From Pseudoselenomonas ruminantium (GTDB taxonomy: Bacteria > Bacillota > Negativicutes > Selenomonadales > Selenomonadaceae): DNA of 64,000 nucleotides. The notes below the pieces were generated by a model. It was not told the DNA's origin and ran no database searches. It saw only the letters and a list, made by a program, of their open reading frames with translations. The stretch lies in NCBI RefSeq assembly GCF_900142515.1, contig NZ_FRBC01000006.1, positions 62,001 through 126,000 on the forward strand. The letters run 5' to 3'. Both the position numbers and the translations under genes were made by a program. Below are positions 48,570 to 56,994 of the stretch, in pieces (within the stretch, counting starts at the first letter, position 1; each line of letters opens with the position of its first letter).

Positions 48570-49583
48570 TCATTTCACGGCAGGTGGTGCCGTACTGCCA
48601 CGGACGACAAACTCCGTGTACATCTGGGTTTTCGTATGGATGCTGCGGGGATTTTTCGCCAGCTGCAGGAGTTTCTGCACCGCCAGCTCCCCCAATTCCT
48701 TCGTATGCACCCGGATGGTCGTAAGCCCCGGAGCACATACCCGGCTGAATTCGATATCATCAAAGCCAATCACCGACACATCCTCAGGCACGCGAAGCTG
48801 ATGTTTCTGCAAAGCCTGCATCACACCTAAGGCCACCATATCATTGTAGGCCACAAAAGCCGTGGGCAGCTCCGCCCCTTTTTCCAGCAGCTGGTCAAAA
48901 TACTCATAAGCCCCAGTAATGGATACCGGCAGGCTGAATACGTATTTCTTATCCAACGCCAGATTGTGCTTCATCAGCCCCTGCACATAGCCCTGATAGC
49001 GCTCGCCGCCATTAGGCGACACTACATCGCCCTGCAAATAACCGATACGCTTATGCCCCAAAGACACCAGATAGGAAACCGCCCGCTCCACCGACTTGCT
49101 GTTTTCCATCAGCACACTGTGGAATGGCAGGTCGTCAAAATTGCAATCCAACAGCACCAAGGGGATACCCGTCTGCGCAAAGGCCTGCGCGTCACCCTCG
49201 TTAAGCTCCGTCCCCACCAGCAGCAAGGCCGCCGATGGATCTTCAAGCAAGAGTTCCACCTGCTGAGCATAGTCTGCATCATGGCGATAGAGGTTCACAA
49301 GCTTGGCCTCCATGCCGTTTTCCCGGCAGGCATTCGTGACACTTTCCAGAAGATTGTTGAAAAACGGGGCATCGGAAAGGATTTTCCCCGAATCGTGATA
49401 AATCACCAGCTTGATGCTCTTGATCTTGTTTTCCGTGATATAGCCGCATTCCTTAGCAATGGCCAGAATCTGCATGGCCGTATCATGGTTGACGCCCTTC
49501 TTGTTATTGAGGGCATTGGACACCGTTGCCGGCGAAAAACCGGATAATTCACTGATCTTCTTGATATTGACCTTCACGCGCAT
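48570..49583 (-). CDS. rbsR: LacI-family regulator of the ribose operon
   Basis: 337 residues. Helix-turn-helix KISELSGFSPATVSNALNNK at about 8-27, then a periplasmic-binding-protein-like effector domain (AALLLVGTELNEGDAQAF; PTAFVAYNDMVALGVMQAL; VSVIGFDDIEFSRVCAPGLT). It lies 10 bp behind rbsD within the operon, so it probably represses its own transcript and responds to ribose. The rbsR symbol is contextual. Confidence 0.85.
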   Translation of the reverse strand: MRVKVNIKKISELSGFSPATVSNALNNKKGVNHDTAMQILAIAKECGYITENKIKSIKLVIYHDSGKILSDAPFFNNLLESVTNACRENGMEAKLVNLYRHDADYAQQVELLLEDPSAALLLVGTELNEGDAQAFAQTGIPLVLLDCNFDDLPFHSVLMENSKSVERAVSYLVSLGHKRIGYLQGDVVSPNGGERYQGYVQGLMKHNLALDKKYVFSLPVSITGAYEYFDQLLEKGAELPTAFVAYNDMVALGVMQALQKHQLRVPEDVSVIGFDDIEFSRVCAPGLTTIRVHTKELGELAVQKLLQLAKNPRSIHTKTQMYTEFVVRGSTAPPAVK

Positions 49584-49592
49584 TCACTCCTG

Positions 49593-49988
49593 TTAAAAGA
49601 CAACCCCCGCCCGCAGGATGACATTCGGATACGGCGTGAACTCACCGGTACGGATGGCGAACCGGACCTTCCTCGATAGTTCCTTCAAATCATCATGGGG
49701 CATATACTCATATTCTACATTCCCCAGTTTCTCCTTGATATAAGCGTGCAGCGCGGGATTGTGCTCATGGATTTCCTCCGCCAGATAGCAGCCTTCCACG
49801 GCAGCTTCTGTAAGCAGTGCATCCATCACCTGCTGGAACGTGGGTACCCCCTTCGTCACAGCTAAATCAATCACCGTGACTCCCGGCGGAATCGGCATTC
49901 CCGCGTCCCCGACCATAAACAGATCCTTATGACCAAGAGCGGCCACACAGGCCGATAACTGGGCATGTAATATTCCTGACTTTTTCAT
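49593..49988 (-). CDS. rbsD: D-ribose pyranase
   Basis: 131 residues. MKKSGILHAQLSACVAALGH contains the catalytic histidine, followed by VGDAGMPIPPGV and TGEFTPYPNVILRAGVVF, hallmarks of RbsD. It speeds interconversion of beta-pyranose and furanose ribose. It is the first gene of the operon; a sequence like the lacZ operator overlaps the ribosome-binding site. Confidence 0.95.
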   Translation of the reverse strand: MKKSGILHAQLSACVAALGHKDLFMVGDAGMPIPPGVTVIDLAVTKGVPTFQQVMDALLTEAAVEGCYLAEEIHEHNPALHAYIKEKLGNVEYEYMPHDDLKELSRKVRFAIRTGEFTPYPNVILRAGVVF

Positions 49989-50102
49989 TATCGTTTACCT
50001 CCCCTGTTGATGTCAAATTAGGTATATAAATATTTGGCCATTTATTTATATATTTTTCAGATTTATGTGTATCATTATAATCTTATACCTAAAACAAGTC
50101 AA
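49986..50102 (-). promoter_or_regulatory. Promoter and operators of the rbs operon
   Basis: On the minus strand, TTGACT at 50097-50102 and TATAAT at 50074-50079 (17-base spacer), a strong promoter. Just downstream, TATATAAATA and TATTTATATA (50023-50052) form a 30-bp palindrome with a TTTGGCCATT centre. GGTAAACGATAATG (49986-49999) covers the ribosome site and resembles the lacZ/GPH operator core. Confidence 0.65.
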
Positions 50103-50185
50103 TAGTTTTTCGTACGTTTTTTTATTATTTGCCTATAAATGTCAAAAAATAAAGGTCATATGTCCATTTTTATCTTAACATATAC

Positions 50186-50229
50186 AAAAAACCATGTAAA
50201 TATTTTTATAAATATTTACATGGTTTTTT
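50186..50229 (-). terminator. Terminator after the M18 aminopeptidase gene
   Basis: AAAAAACCATGTAAATATTT with its complement and a short loop, T run on both sides. Confidence 0.85.
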
Positions 50230-50245
50230 AGCGATAAATTTATAT

Positions 50246-51529
50246 TCAGCCCATAAATGTCTTAAGCAAATCATTGAGGGATCGCTGGTCTTCCCCATGC
50301 ATGACTTCCCTTGCCGAGTGCATGGCCAGCATGGGCACGCCGATATCCATGGTGCGCATAGGAACGAGGGCAGACGCAATGGAACCTAAGGTCGAACCGC
50401 CACGGCTGTCGCTGCGGTTGACAAAATGCTGCCATTTTATATCATGGGCTTCGCAGAGCCCGCGCACGATAGCCACGGCTTCCGTATCGCCGGCATAGGA
50501 CTGGCTGGCGGCCTGTTTGAGCACCACGCCGCCGCCCATCACGGGCTTATGGGAGGGATCGCATTTATCCGCAAAGTTCGGATGCAAGGCATGGGCCACA
50601 TCCACCGAGAGCATAAAGCCACCGGCAATATCAGCCAGCATATCTTCCCTCGCCTTGCCCAAAGCCAGATAAATCCGTTCGATGGCCTGCAGGAGCACCA
50701 GCGAGCCGGCCCCCTGCTTGGTACGACTGCCCACTTCCTCGTTATCGAAAAGTGCCGCCATGCGCAGGCCGGCACAAGAGCTCTCCGCTGTCATGATGCC
50801 TTCCAGGCAGGCCACTACGGAAGTCAGATTGTCCAAACGCGGCGAGGAAACGAATTCTTCCTGCAAGCCGCAGACAGAGCCTTCCTCATAAGGATAGACC
50901 GAAAGTTCATAAGAAAGAATTGTTGACGATTCAACGCCCATTTCCCCGGCCAGCCATTCCAGGAAAAATTCTGCCTTCAGCTCTTCGCCGCCCATGGAAG
51001 CCAAAGGCAGCATATCCTTCTGGGCATTGAGCTTGCCGTTTTCATTGACCTCCCGATCCATATGAATGGCAAGGCTCGGAATGGTCAACAAGGGCCGGTT
51101 GAAATCCACCAGCCGCACTTCCGGCTGAAAGGGATCTGCCCCGCGCAGGGCCACTTTTCCCGCCAGGGCCAAAGGCCTGTCCAGCCAAGTACGCAGCATC
51201 ATGCCGCCGTATTTCTCCACATTGAGGACGCCATAGCCCTCTTTGACCATGCCCGCCTGGGGCTTCAGCCGAAAACAGGGAAAATCCGTATGGGCTGCCG
51301 CCAGACGCAAGGGCCCAGTTTCCTGTCCTACGACAAAAGCCAGCAAGGTGGAATCAAAGACCTTGACAAAATACCGCCCGCCAGACTGCAGCTGCCATTT
51401 CTCCGTCAACGACAACTCCGCAAAACCGGCCCCGGCCAACTTCTCTGCCGCCGCCTGCACCGTATGATAAGGCGTGGGCGCCGCCTTGATAAAATCCAAT
51501 AAGTCCTGTACGTCTTTATTCATATCCAT
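50246..51529 (-). CDS. apeB: M18-family aminopeptidase
   Basis: About 427 residues. Metal ligands are seen in RLAAAHTDFPCFRLKP, DNEEVGSRTKQGAGS and DVAHALHPNFADKCDPSH; the ending is MLAMHSAREVMHGEDQRSL. This is the aspartyl aminopeptidase family, a dinuclear zinc dodecamer in the cytoplasm. The start is uncertain: ATG 51529, ATG 51523 and a TTG at 51544 are possible, with only a weak AGAAAG before the first. Confidence 0.93.
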   Translation of the reverse strand: MDMNKDVQDLLDFIKAAPTPYHTVQAAAEKLAGAGFAELSLTEKWQLQSGGRYFVKVFDSTLLAFVVGQETGPLRLAAAHTDFPCFRLKPQAGMVKEGYGVLNVEKYGGMMLRTWLDRPLALAGKVALRGADPFQPEVRLVDFNRPLLTIPSLAIHMDREVNENGKLNAQKDMLPLASMGGEELKAEFFLEWLAGEMGVESSTILSYELSVYPYEEGSVCGLQEEFVSSPRLDNLTSVVACLEGIMTAESSCAGLRMAALFDNEEVGSRTKQGAGSLVLLQAIERIYLALGKAREDMLADIAGGFMLSVDVAHALHPNFADKCDPSHKPVMGGGVVLKQAASQSYAGDTEAVAIVRGLCEAHDIKWQHFVNRSDSRGGSTLGSIASALVPMRTMDIGVPMLAMHSAREVMHGEDQRSLNDLLKTFMG

Positions 51530-51597
51530 CACAGCTTTCTTCAAGAATATACCTTCATTTTAACAAATCAGAACACATAAAAAAAGCAACTGCGAAC

Positions 51598-51858
51598 AAA
51601 TTGCAGTTTATCAATGCGAGCCTGAATAAAATTTGTTACAGCTCAGTGGGGCGGCGGTGGGAATACTTTTTCGCCGCTCCACTAAATGACCCGCCAGCAG
51701 AAGTACGCATCTTCCAGCTGCCCGGCGCAATCCAGCTAAACGGCTCTAAAATTACAGGGAGGGTCGTTTAGCGGAAACAGAAAAAGCACTCCCCCGTGAA
51801 CCCCTGACGCGTATGAACGGGTTGCCTTTGGCACGAACGCACCAACAAACTGCAATTT
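51598..51858. mobile_element. 261-bp fold-back element, short relative of 34803-35405
   Basis: Ends AAATTGCAGTTT (51598-51609) and CAAACTGCAATTT (51846-51858). In inverted orientation it matches both outer parts of the 603-bp element: CCCGTTCATACGC, TTCACGGGGGAGT, CTTTTTCTGTTTCCGCTAAA, GACCCTCCCTGTAA on one side, and TTCTGCTGGCGGGTCATTTA, GTGGAGCGGCGAAAAAGTAT on the other. It lacks the central 330 bp. No ORF product is recognisable. Confidence 0.8.
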
Positions 51859-51862
51859 ACAA

Positions 51863-51896
51863 AAAACGTCCGTCGACATTTTGTCAACGGACGTTT
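51863..51896 (-). terminator. Terminator after brnQ
   Basis: Stem AAACGTCCGTTGACA with TGTCGACGGACGTTT and a T run on the minus strand, directly abutting the fold-back element. Confidence 0.85.
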
Positions 51897-51926
51897 CGGG
51901 CTATTAAGGAATTTTTCCTAAATTTC

Positions 51927-53270
51927 TTATTCAGCAGTCAGCGCTTCATTTTCCTTGGCGCCCCGCACTTCGGCAATCAACCAGCCAAGAGCGGCGGCCA
52001 GCAGAGCCGGTACGAACCAGCCCATGCCGATATCATAGAACGGCACATACTGGCTCAGCACAGCGGTCAACGCCGGGAACTTGATGCCGGCAGCGGCGAG
52101 GCCGTCCAGCACGGCAAAGACCAGCGTCACATTGATTGCCATGCGGTAAACGCTGTAACGCCAAGCGATGATGCCATCAAACAGGGACAGTACCACGAAC
52201 ACGATAACCAGCGGATAGATGGCTACAAGGAACGGCACGGACAGGGAGATGATCTGCGTCAGGCCAACATTGGAGGCCACGAAGCTGAACAGGGTGCTGA
52301 CCTGCACGAGGCGGGCATAGGAAATGCGGCCATTGGTCAGCTTGTTGAAGTACCAGGCCATGCCAGAAATCATGCCACAGGAAGTGGTCAGGCAGGCCAA
52401 AGCGATGATGATAGCTACCAGCAGGTTGCCAGCAGGGCCGAAGAAGATGGATACGGCACCGGCCAGCAGCTGGCCGCCGTTTTCTACATGGCCCAGCACG
52501 CCGGCGCTGGTTGCACCGATATAGGCAAGAGAACCATAAACCATCGTCATCAGGACTACCGTGATGACACCGGAAGCAATGCAGATCTTGCTGACAGTCT
52601 TGTTATCTGTCGTGCCCCGCATGCGGATGGCATTGACCACGATGGTACCGATGGACAGGGATGCCAAAAGATCCATGGTCTGATAGCCGTCCTGGAAGCC
52701 CTGGGAGAACGGTGCCGTGATATAGGCGCCCGTAGCGTCCAGCACCTCCCCCAGCGGGGTGATGAAGGACTTGGCAAAGAGGATGACCAGGAACACCAGC
52801 AGCGCCGGCGTCAACATCTTGCCAACACGGTCAATGAGCTTGTTCGGCGTCATGGCCAGATAATAGGTGGCGCCGAAGAAGAACAGCGTGTAGATGAACT
52901 GGCCCATGGTCAGGTCATCTGCCGACAGGAACGGACGAATGCCAATCTCAAAGGAAACCGCACCGGTACGGGGTACGGCGAACACCGGCCCGATGGTCAG
53001 ATAGAGGATGACCAGCAGTGCCGTGGCCAGCCACGGATAGGTTTTGCGGTTCATAAACTCCACATATTTACCGCCCTGCATGGCAATGGCCGTAATCCCC
53101 AACAGCGGCAGGCCAACACCTGTAACCAAAAATCCCAGCATGGCAATAATGCTCTGGGAGCCTGCCGCCTGCCCCAGGGCAGGCGGAAAAATCAGATTGC
53201 CGGCACCAAAGAAGATGGAAAACATCATCAGACCGACAGTCAGCACTTCGCCTTTGCTCATACTTTTCAT
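51927..53270 (-). CDS. brnQ: Branched-chain amino acid transporter BrnQ
   Basis: 447 residues, twelve membrane segments. The N-terminal MFSIFFGAGNLIFPPALGQAAG and the FFGATYYLAMTPNKLIDRVGK stretch are LIVCS/BrnQ hallmarks. It imports Leu, Ile and Val with Na+ or H+. A structured leader of about 130 nt precedes it. The start could be either ATG at 53270 or one three codons later. Confidence 0.93.
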   Translation of the reverse strand: MKSMSKGEVLTVGLMMFSIFFGAGNLIFPPALGQAAGSQSIIAMLGFLVTGVGLPLLGITAIAMQGGKYVEFMNRKTYPWLATALLVILYLTIGPVFAVPRTGAVSFEIGIRPFLSADDLTMGQFIYTLFFFGATYYLAMTPNKLIDRVGKMLTPALLVFLVILFAKSFITPLGEVLDATGAYITAPFSQGFQDGYQTMDLLASLSIGTIVVNAIRMRGTTDNKTVSKICIASGVITVVLMTMVYGSLAYIGATSAGVLGHVENGGQLLAGAVSIFFGPAGNLLVAIIIALACLTTSCGMISGMAWYFNKLTNGRISYARLVQVSTLFSFVASNVGLTQIISLSVPFLVAIYPLVIVFVVLSLFDGIIAWRYSVYRMAINVTLVFAVLDGLAAAGIKFPALTAVLSQYVPFYDIGMGWFVPALLAAALGWLIAEVRGAKENEALTAE

Positions 53271-53435
53271 AACTCTTTCACTCTCTTTTCTTATTATTCA
53301 TGCCGAATGTGCGTACATGGTGTACACGCATAGACATAAAGAAAGTCCATGTTCCACCTTGCACGAACATGAACCCGGGTGTTACCCGACTTTTGCGATA
53401 AACGTATTATAGCACAAAGACAAAAGACCTTGCAA
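53271..53435 (-). promoter_or_regulatory. Promoter and structured leader of brnQ
   Basis: On the minus strand, TTGCAA at 53430-53435 and TATAAT at 53406-53411 with an 18-base spacer. The leader then folds into CGGGT/ACCCG, CATGTTC/GAACATG (10-base loop, followed by GACTTTCTTT) and a TGCG/CGCA hairpin. The second could be an attenuator. No known riboswitch class or T-box core was found. Confidence 0.5.
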
Positions 53436-53548
53436 GGACATTTTTGTATTTTAGGCGTAAACTTGTAAACTTTTATTTCTCATACTTTTATGTTATACTG
53501 TGGACATAAATGTCCACGAAAATATATAGTTCAGAAAGGAGTTCCTTT

Positions 53549-53986
53549 ATGTCAGACGAGCAGACCGAAAAGAAAGAACTTGACCCGCTGATTACCCAGC
53601 CTCATGGCGTGGAACAGCAGGCCAAGATGGAAATCGTCAACATGATCCACAGCGGCGAAAGCCCTTTCGACATCATCTACCATATGGCCCTGCGGCTGGA
53701 AAAATCCTCCGGTGAGCCAGGCTATGCCAAGTATGTCGAGGACCAGATACGCGCAGTCTACGGCTTTGCCCTGCAGCATGTAAAACCCATGCAGGACGAG
53801 CTGCGGGATGTAGAAGAACGTCTGGAACGCATCAAGAAATCCTACGAAAACCCGGAATTCACCGAAGAAGAACACATCCGTATCGGCTTTGCCATCGAAC
53901 GGCACAAGAAGAACATCGAACGACTGAAAATCATGATTCAGCGCGCCGAGGCCGACCACGCCGATATGACCATCATCAAGAACTAA
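53549..53986 (+). CDS. Hypothetical coiled-coil protein
   Basis: 145 residues, not recognised. It begins with an acidic, disordered stretch (MSDEQTEKKELDPLITQPHG) and is then mainly helical, with a long charged coiled coil (MQDELRDVEERLERIKKSY; IERHKKNIERLKIMIQRAEA). No signal peptide or membrane helix. ATG 53549 is chosen for the AAGGAG upstream; an earlier ATG at 53510 lacks one. It is monocistronic and divergent from brnQ, convergent with the EAL gene. Confidence 0.6.
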   Translation: MSDEQTEKKELDPLITQPHGVEQQAKMEIVNMIHSGESPFDIIYHMALRLEKSSGEPGYAKYVEDQIRAVYGFALQHVKPMQDELRDVEERLERIKKSYENPEFTEEEHIRIGFAIERHKKNIERLKIMIQRAEADHADMTIIKN

Positions 53987-53991
53987 ATCAT

Positions 53992-54033
53992 AAAAAAAGC
54001 CGCGCTCACCAAGGAGCAGCGGCTTCTCTTTTT
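53992..54033. terminator. Shared terminator overlapping the EAL gene stop codon
   Basis: AAGCCGCGCTC with GAGCAGCGGCTT flanked by A and T runs. The loop region contains the stop codon and last codons of the convergent EAL gene. Confidence 0.75.
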
Positions 54034-55817
54034 AACCGGTTCTCAATTTCAGCTATTTTTTCGGGGGCAATTTCCCGCAATTCCTCCATCAACTGACGCA
54101 ACTGTTTGGAAAGAGTAAGAACTACACCAGCATTTTCCGGATACGCACCCAGCGACCTGGAGGACATAAAATCGTTTCTAAGCAATTCCCGGTAGTCATC
54201 CAACGGAACAGGCTCCGAATAAAAATATCCCTGTGCATACTCACAACCAATTGTACGCAAGAAATCCACCTGTTCCTGGTTTTCCACACCTTCTGCAATC
54301 ACCGGCACGGCCAGACGCTTTGCCATGCGCACAACAGAATTCAAGATACTGTCTGCGCGGCCATTTTCCACGCCCTGAGAATTTGCCAAGAATTTCAAGT
54401 CAATCTTCAAGATGTCAACCGGCAGATCCTTTAACATATTCAGCGAAGAATAACCACTGCCAAAATCATCCATAAGGATCACAAAGCCTTTTTCCTGCAA
54501 AGCTCTGGTTATCTCAATGATCTGCTGTGGATTCTCCACATAAGCACTTTCCGTCAGTTCCAGTTCTAAAAAACGGGGATTCAGATTGTATTTTTCGGTT
54601 AATTCCTCAAAAATCTGTACCAGATTCGGGCTGTAAAAGTCCACACGGGATACGTTGATGGATACAGGCAACACCGGCCGGCCGGCATCAATATCCTCCC
54701 GCAACAGCTGGCATGTTTTCTCCCAAACATATTTATCCAACTGGTAGATAAAACCATTCTGTTCGAAGATCGGTACAAACTTAGCGGGAGAAATAAAGCC
54801 CAGTTGGGGATGTACCCAACGCACCAGAGCTTCCGCCCCCATGATTTTCTCTGTATTCAGGTCATATTTGGGCTGCAGATAAACAATGAACTCTTCCCGT
54901 TCCAAACTGCCATTCATATTGTTGACGATAACCTGCTCATTGACCATCGTCTCCCGCATATCATCTTCGTATTCGCCGCAGACGATCAACCCATTGCGAG
55001 AAGCCTTGAACAGTCCCATAGCCGCGCGGTCCAACATAGTTGTCACGGACAAATCCCGCTCTTTCACCGTATAAACACCGAAATAAAAGTCGATACGGTA
55101 ATCCAACGCAAAAGACACCGCTAGCATCTGCAGGGAATGGATCAAGTGCTCCCGGAGTTTTCCTGCGGTAGGGTAACACAGCAGGAAATTATCCGCGTAA
55201 AGCCGCCCGTAAACACAAGGCTCCAATTGGATACTGGTCAGGAACTCCGCCACATACTTCAGGAGCTTATCCCCTGTTTCCTCACCGAACAGATCATTGA
55301 TCACCTTGAAGCGGGCAATATTGAAACGCATGATTTCGAACTCTTTTTCCGGATGCTGCGTGATGATCTCCGCCGCCCGCTGACAAAAGGCCTTCTTATT
55401 ATACAGGTTAGTCAGCCGATCATAGCGCAGATTGTAAAAGAAGCTGGCATAGCCTCGCTGCACATTTATGCCACAGATCTTATACTCATCCTCAACCTTC
55501 CGAAACATCAGCATGATGCGATGCATGCTATGCTTACGTCCGATGCTGCAAAAATCAATATTGGCCCGTACCGTAATGCCCTGATCTGTTTCCACTTCCC
55601 CACAGGTCAGCTTGCGAATATGAATTGGTTTAGGACGGTCAGCATTTTGGTGCAAATAAGCTATCACCTGCTCCTTGCCTTGCACATAGTGCTGAGTATT
55701 CAGGCCAAAAAAGATGACATCATCTGTCAAGATGTGGCAAATATCATTCGTATCACCGAATTCATAATATTCACGTATTATATCGTTGGCCAACGACGCC
55801 ACACTGCAACGCACCAT
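54006..55817 (-). CDS. EAL-domain c-di-GMP phosphodiesterase with degenerate GGDEF
   Basis: 603 residues. Residues 1-125 resemble an NTF2/SnoaL-like sensor domain. A GGDEF-like domain (about 130-290) has lost its signature (RLYADNF instead of GGDEF). The EAL domain (about 305-560) keeps GAEALVRW, NVSRVDF, LELELTESAY, LMDDFGSGYSS, LKIDLKFL, PVIAEGVEN and QGYFYSEP, so hydrolysis of c-di-GMP is expected. No membrane segment. It is monocistronic with AAGGGAC before the start. Confidence 0.9.
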   Translation of the reverse strand: MVRCSVASLANDIIREYYEFGDTNDICHILTDDVIFFGLNTQHYVQGKEQVIAYLHQNADRPKPIHIRKLTCGEVETDQGITVRANIDFCSIGRKHSMHRIMLMFRKVEDEYKICGINVQRGYASFFYNLRYDRLTNLYNKKAFCQRAAEIITQHPEKEFEIMRFNIARFKVINDLFGEETGDKLLKYVAEFLTSIQLEPCVYGRLYADNFLLCYPTAGKLREHLIHSLQMLAVSFALDYRIDFYFGVYTVKERDLSVTTMLDRAAMGLFKASRNGLIVCGEYEDDMRETMVNEQVIVNNMNGSLEREEFIVYLQPKYDLNTEKIMGAEALVRWVHPQLGFISPAKFVPIFEQNGFIYQLDKYVWEKTCQLLREDIDAGRPVLPVSINVSRVDFYSPNLVQIFEELTEKYNLNPRFLELELTESAYVENPQQIIEITRALQEKGFVILMDDFGSGYSSLNMLKDLPVDILKIDLKFLANSQGVENGRADSILNSVVRMAKRLAVPVIAEGVENQEQVDFLRTIGCEYAQGYFYSEPVPLDDYRELLRNDFMSSRSLGAYPENAGVVLTLSKQLRQLMEELREIAPEKIAEIENRLKREAAAPW

Positions 55818-55938
55818 CCGTATCGTCCCTTCATAACTCCATAAATTTCAATTCCTTTTTAGATTATATCATATAAAACAAAACGAAAAAAGACCTTATC
55901 ACAGCCATACAGCCATCATAAGGTCTATAAATACAAAA

Positions 55939-56014
55939 TGGTGCCTTCGAGCGGAATCGAACCACTGACACGGGGATTTTCAGTCCCCTGCTCTACCAAC
56001 TGAGCTACAAAGGC
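55939..56014 (-). tRNA. tRNA-Phe (GAA)
   Basis: A 76-nt cloverleaf with encoded CCA. Anticodon loop CTGAAAA gives GAA; acceptor GCCTTTG/CGAAGGC, T loop TTCGATT. Confidence 0.97.
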
Positions 56015-56018
56015 AAAA

Positions 56019-56095
56019 TGGCGACCCGAAGGGGACTTGAACCCCTGACCTCCGCCGTGACAGGGCGGCATTCTAACCAACTAAACTACCGGGCC
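56019..56095 (-). tRNA. tRNA-Asp (GTC)
   Basis: A 77-nt cloverleaf with encoded CCA. Anticodon loop CTGTCAC gives GTC; anticodon stem CCGCC/GGCGG, T arm AGGGG/CCCCT. It lies four bases upstream of tRNA-Phe in the same transcript. Confidence 0.97.
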
Positions 56096-56177
56096 ATGTG
56101 AATGTGTCACTCACAAGTCATAATTATACGGATAAAATAAATAGTTGTCAATAGATTTTTATCAATTTCTGTAAAAA

Positions 56178-56208
56178 AAATAACCCTCCGCTAGCGAAAG
56201 GCTATTTT
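56178..56208 (-). terminator. Terminator after the sensorless chemoreceptor gene
   Basis: AATAGCC with partner GGGTTATT around an inner TTTCGCTAGCGGA loop, then a T run on the minus strand. Confidence 0.65.
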
Positions 56209-56214
56209 CCCATA

Positions 56215-56748
56215 TCAATTCAAAGCTTCCACAAACTTCTTCAAATCCTCGGCTGCTTTCGTCACCCGGGACAGATTAGCTGTGATTTCTTCGGTGGAGG
56301 CCGCCTGCTCCTCACTGATAGAGCCGGTCGTTTCAATGGTCTTAGAGATGCCCTCAACGGCCTTGTTCATCTCATTCAACGTGGACTGGATACGTTCCGT
56401 AGCTTCACGGGACTGTTCTGCCAATTTGCGCACTTCTTCTGCCACAACCGCAAAACCACGCCCCTGCTCACCAGCACGGGCAGCTTCGATAGCGGCATTG
56501 AGGCCTAAGAGATTGGTCTGCCCAGCGATATTGGTAATGAAATCAATGACCTTGATGGTATCGGCGTTCTTTTCCTGCAAGAGCTTGGCCTGCTCCACGG
56601 ATTCCTGGCCTGCTTTCGCCAAAGCGCTGGCACTCTTGGCTACCTGTTCCACAGCCTCATAGACCGTTTGCGTCGAGGACGCGATTTCCTCAATTGCTGA
56701 AGACAGCCGCGCATTGATCTCTTCCCTGTTCTTTACATCCTCTGCCAT
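56215..56748 (-). CDS. Short soluble chemoreceptor signalling domain
   Basis: 177 residues consisting only of a methyl-accepting signalling hairpin: [21 protein letters not shown] at the tip, flanking heptad helices [20 protein letters not shown] and the N-terminal half. There is no sensor, membrane helix or HAMP domain, so it is far shorter than usual receptors (500-700 residues). It may join receptor arrays as a cytoplasmic component or modulate CheA. It is monocistronic next to the tRNA pair. Confidence 0.88.
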   Translation of the reverse strand: MAEDVKNREEINARLSSAIEEIASSTQTVYEAVEQVAKSASALAKAGQESVEQAKLLQEKNADTIKVIDFITNIAGQTNLLGLNAAIEAARAGEQGRGFAVVAEEVRKLAEQSREATERIQSTLNEMNKAVEGISKTIETTGSISEEQAASTEEITANLSRVTKAAEDLKKFVEALN

Positions 56749-56994
56749 TTATATTCCTCCCCCATCCTTAAAAATTGCCCTCAAAACATCTTCACCTAAC
56801 GATAAAAGGAAAAATCATCTATGCCGTCTATAATATCTTGCTCTTTTCTAATTCCACACCGAGCGCCAAAAACCTTCTTTTATCCAAAAAATTTTTATTC
56901 GCAGCAGCAAAAGGAAAAAGCCCTGCACAAACAGAATTAATACTAAAAGTTAACTACCACTGTTCACATAGCTATGACAAGGAAGGAATACGTT

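Noticed and set aside
47196-48830. 544-residue plus-strand frame opposite the FucP-like and LacI genes
   Set aside because: Charged, His/Gln-rich shadow that spans two genuine genes.
53340-53400. T-box before brnQ
   Set aside because: GGTGG and ACCCG fragments occur but not the T-box core in order, and no specifier stem was found.
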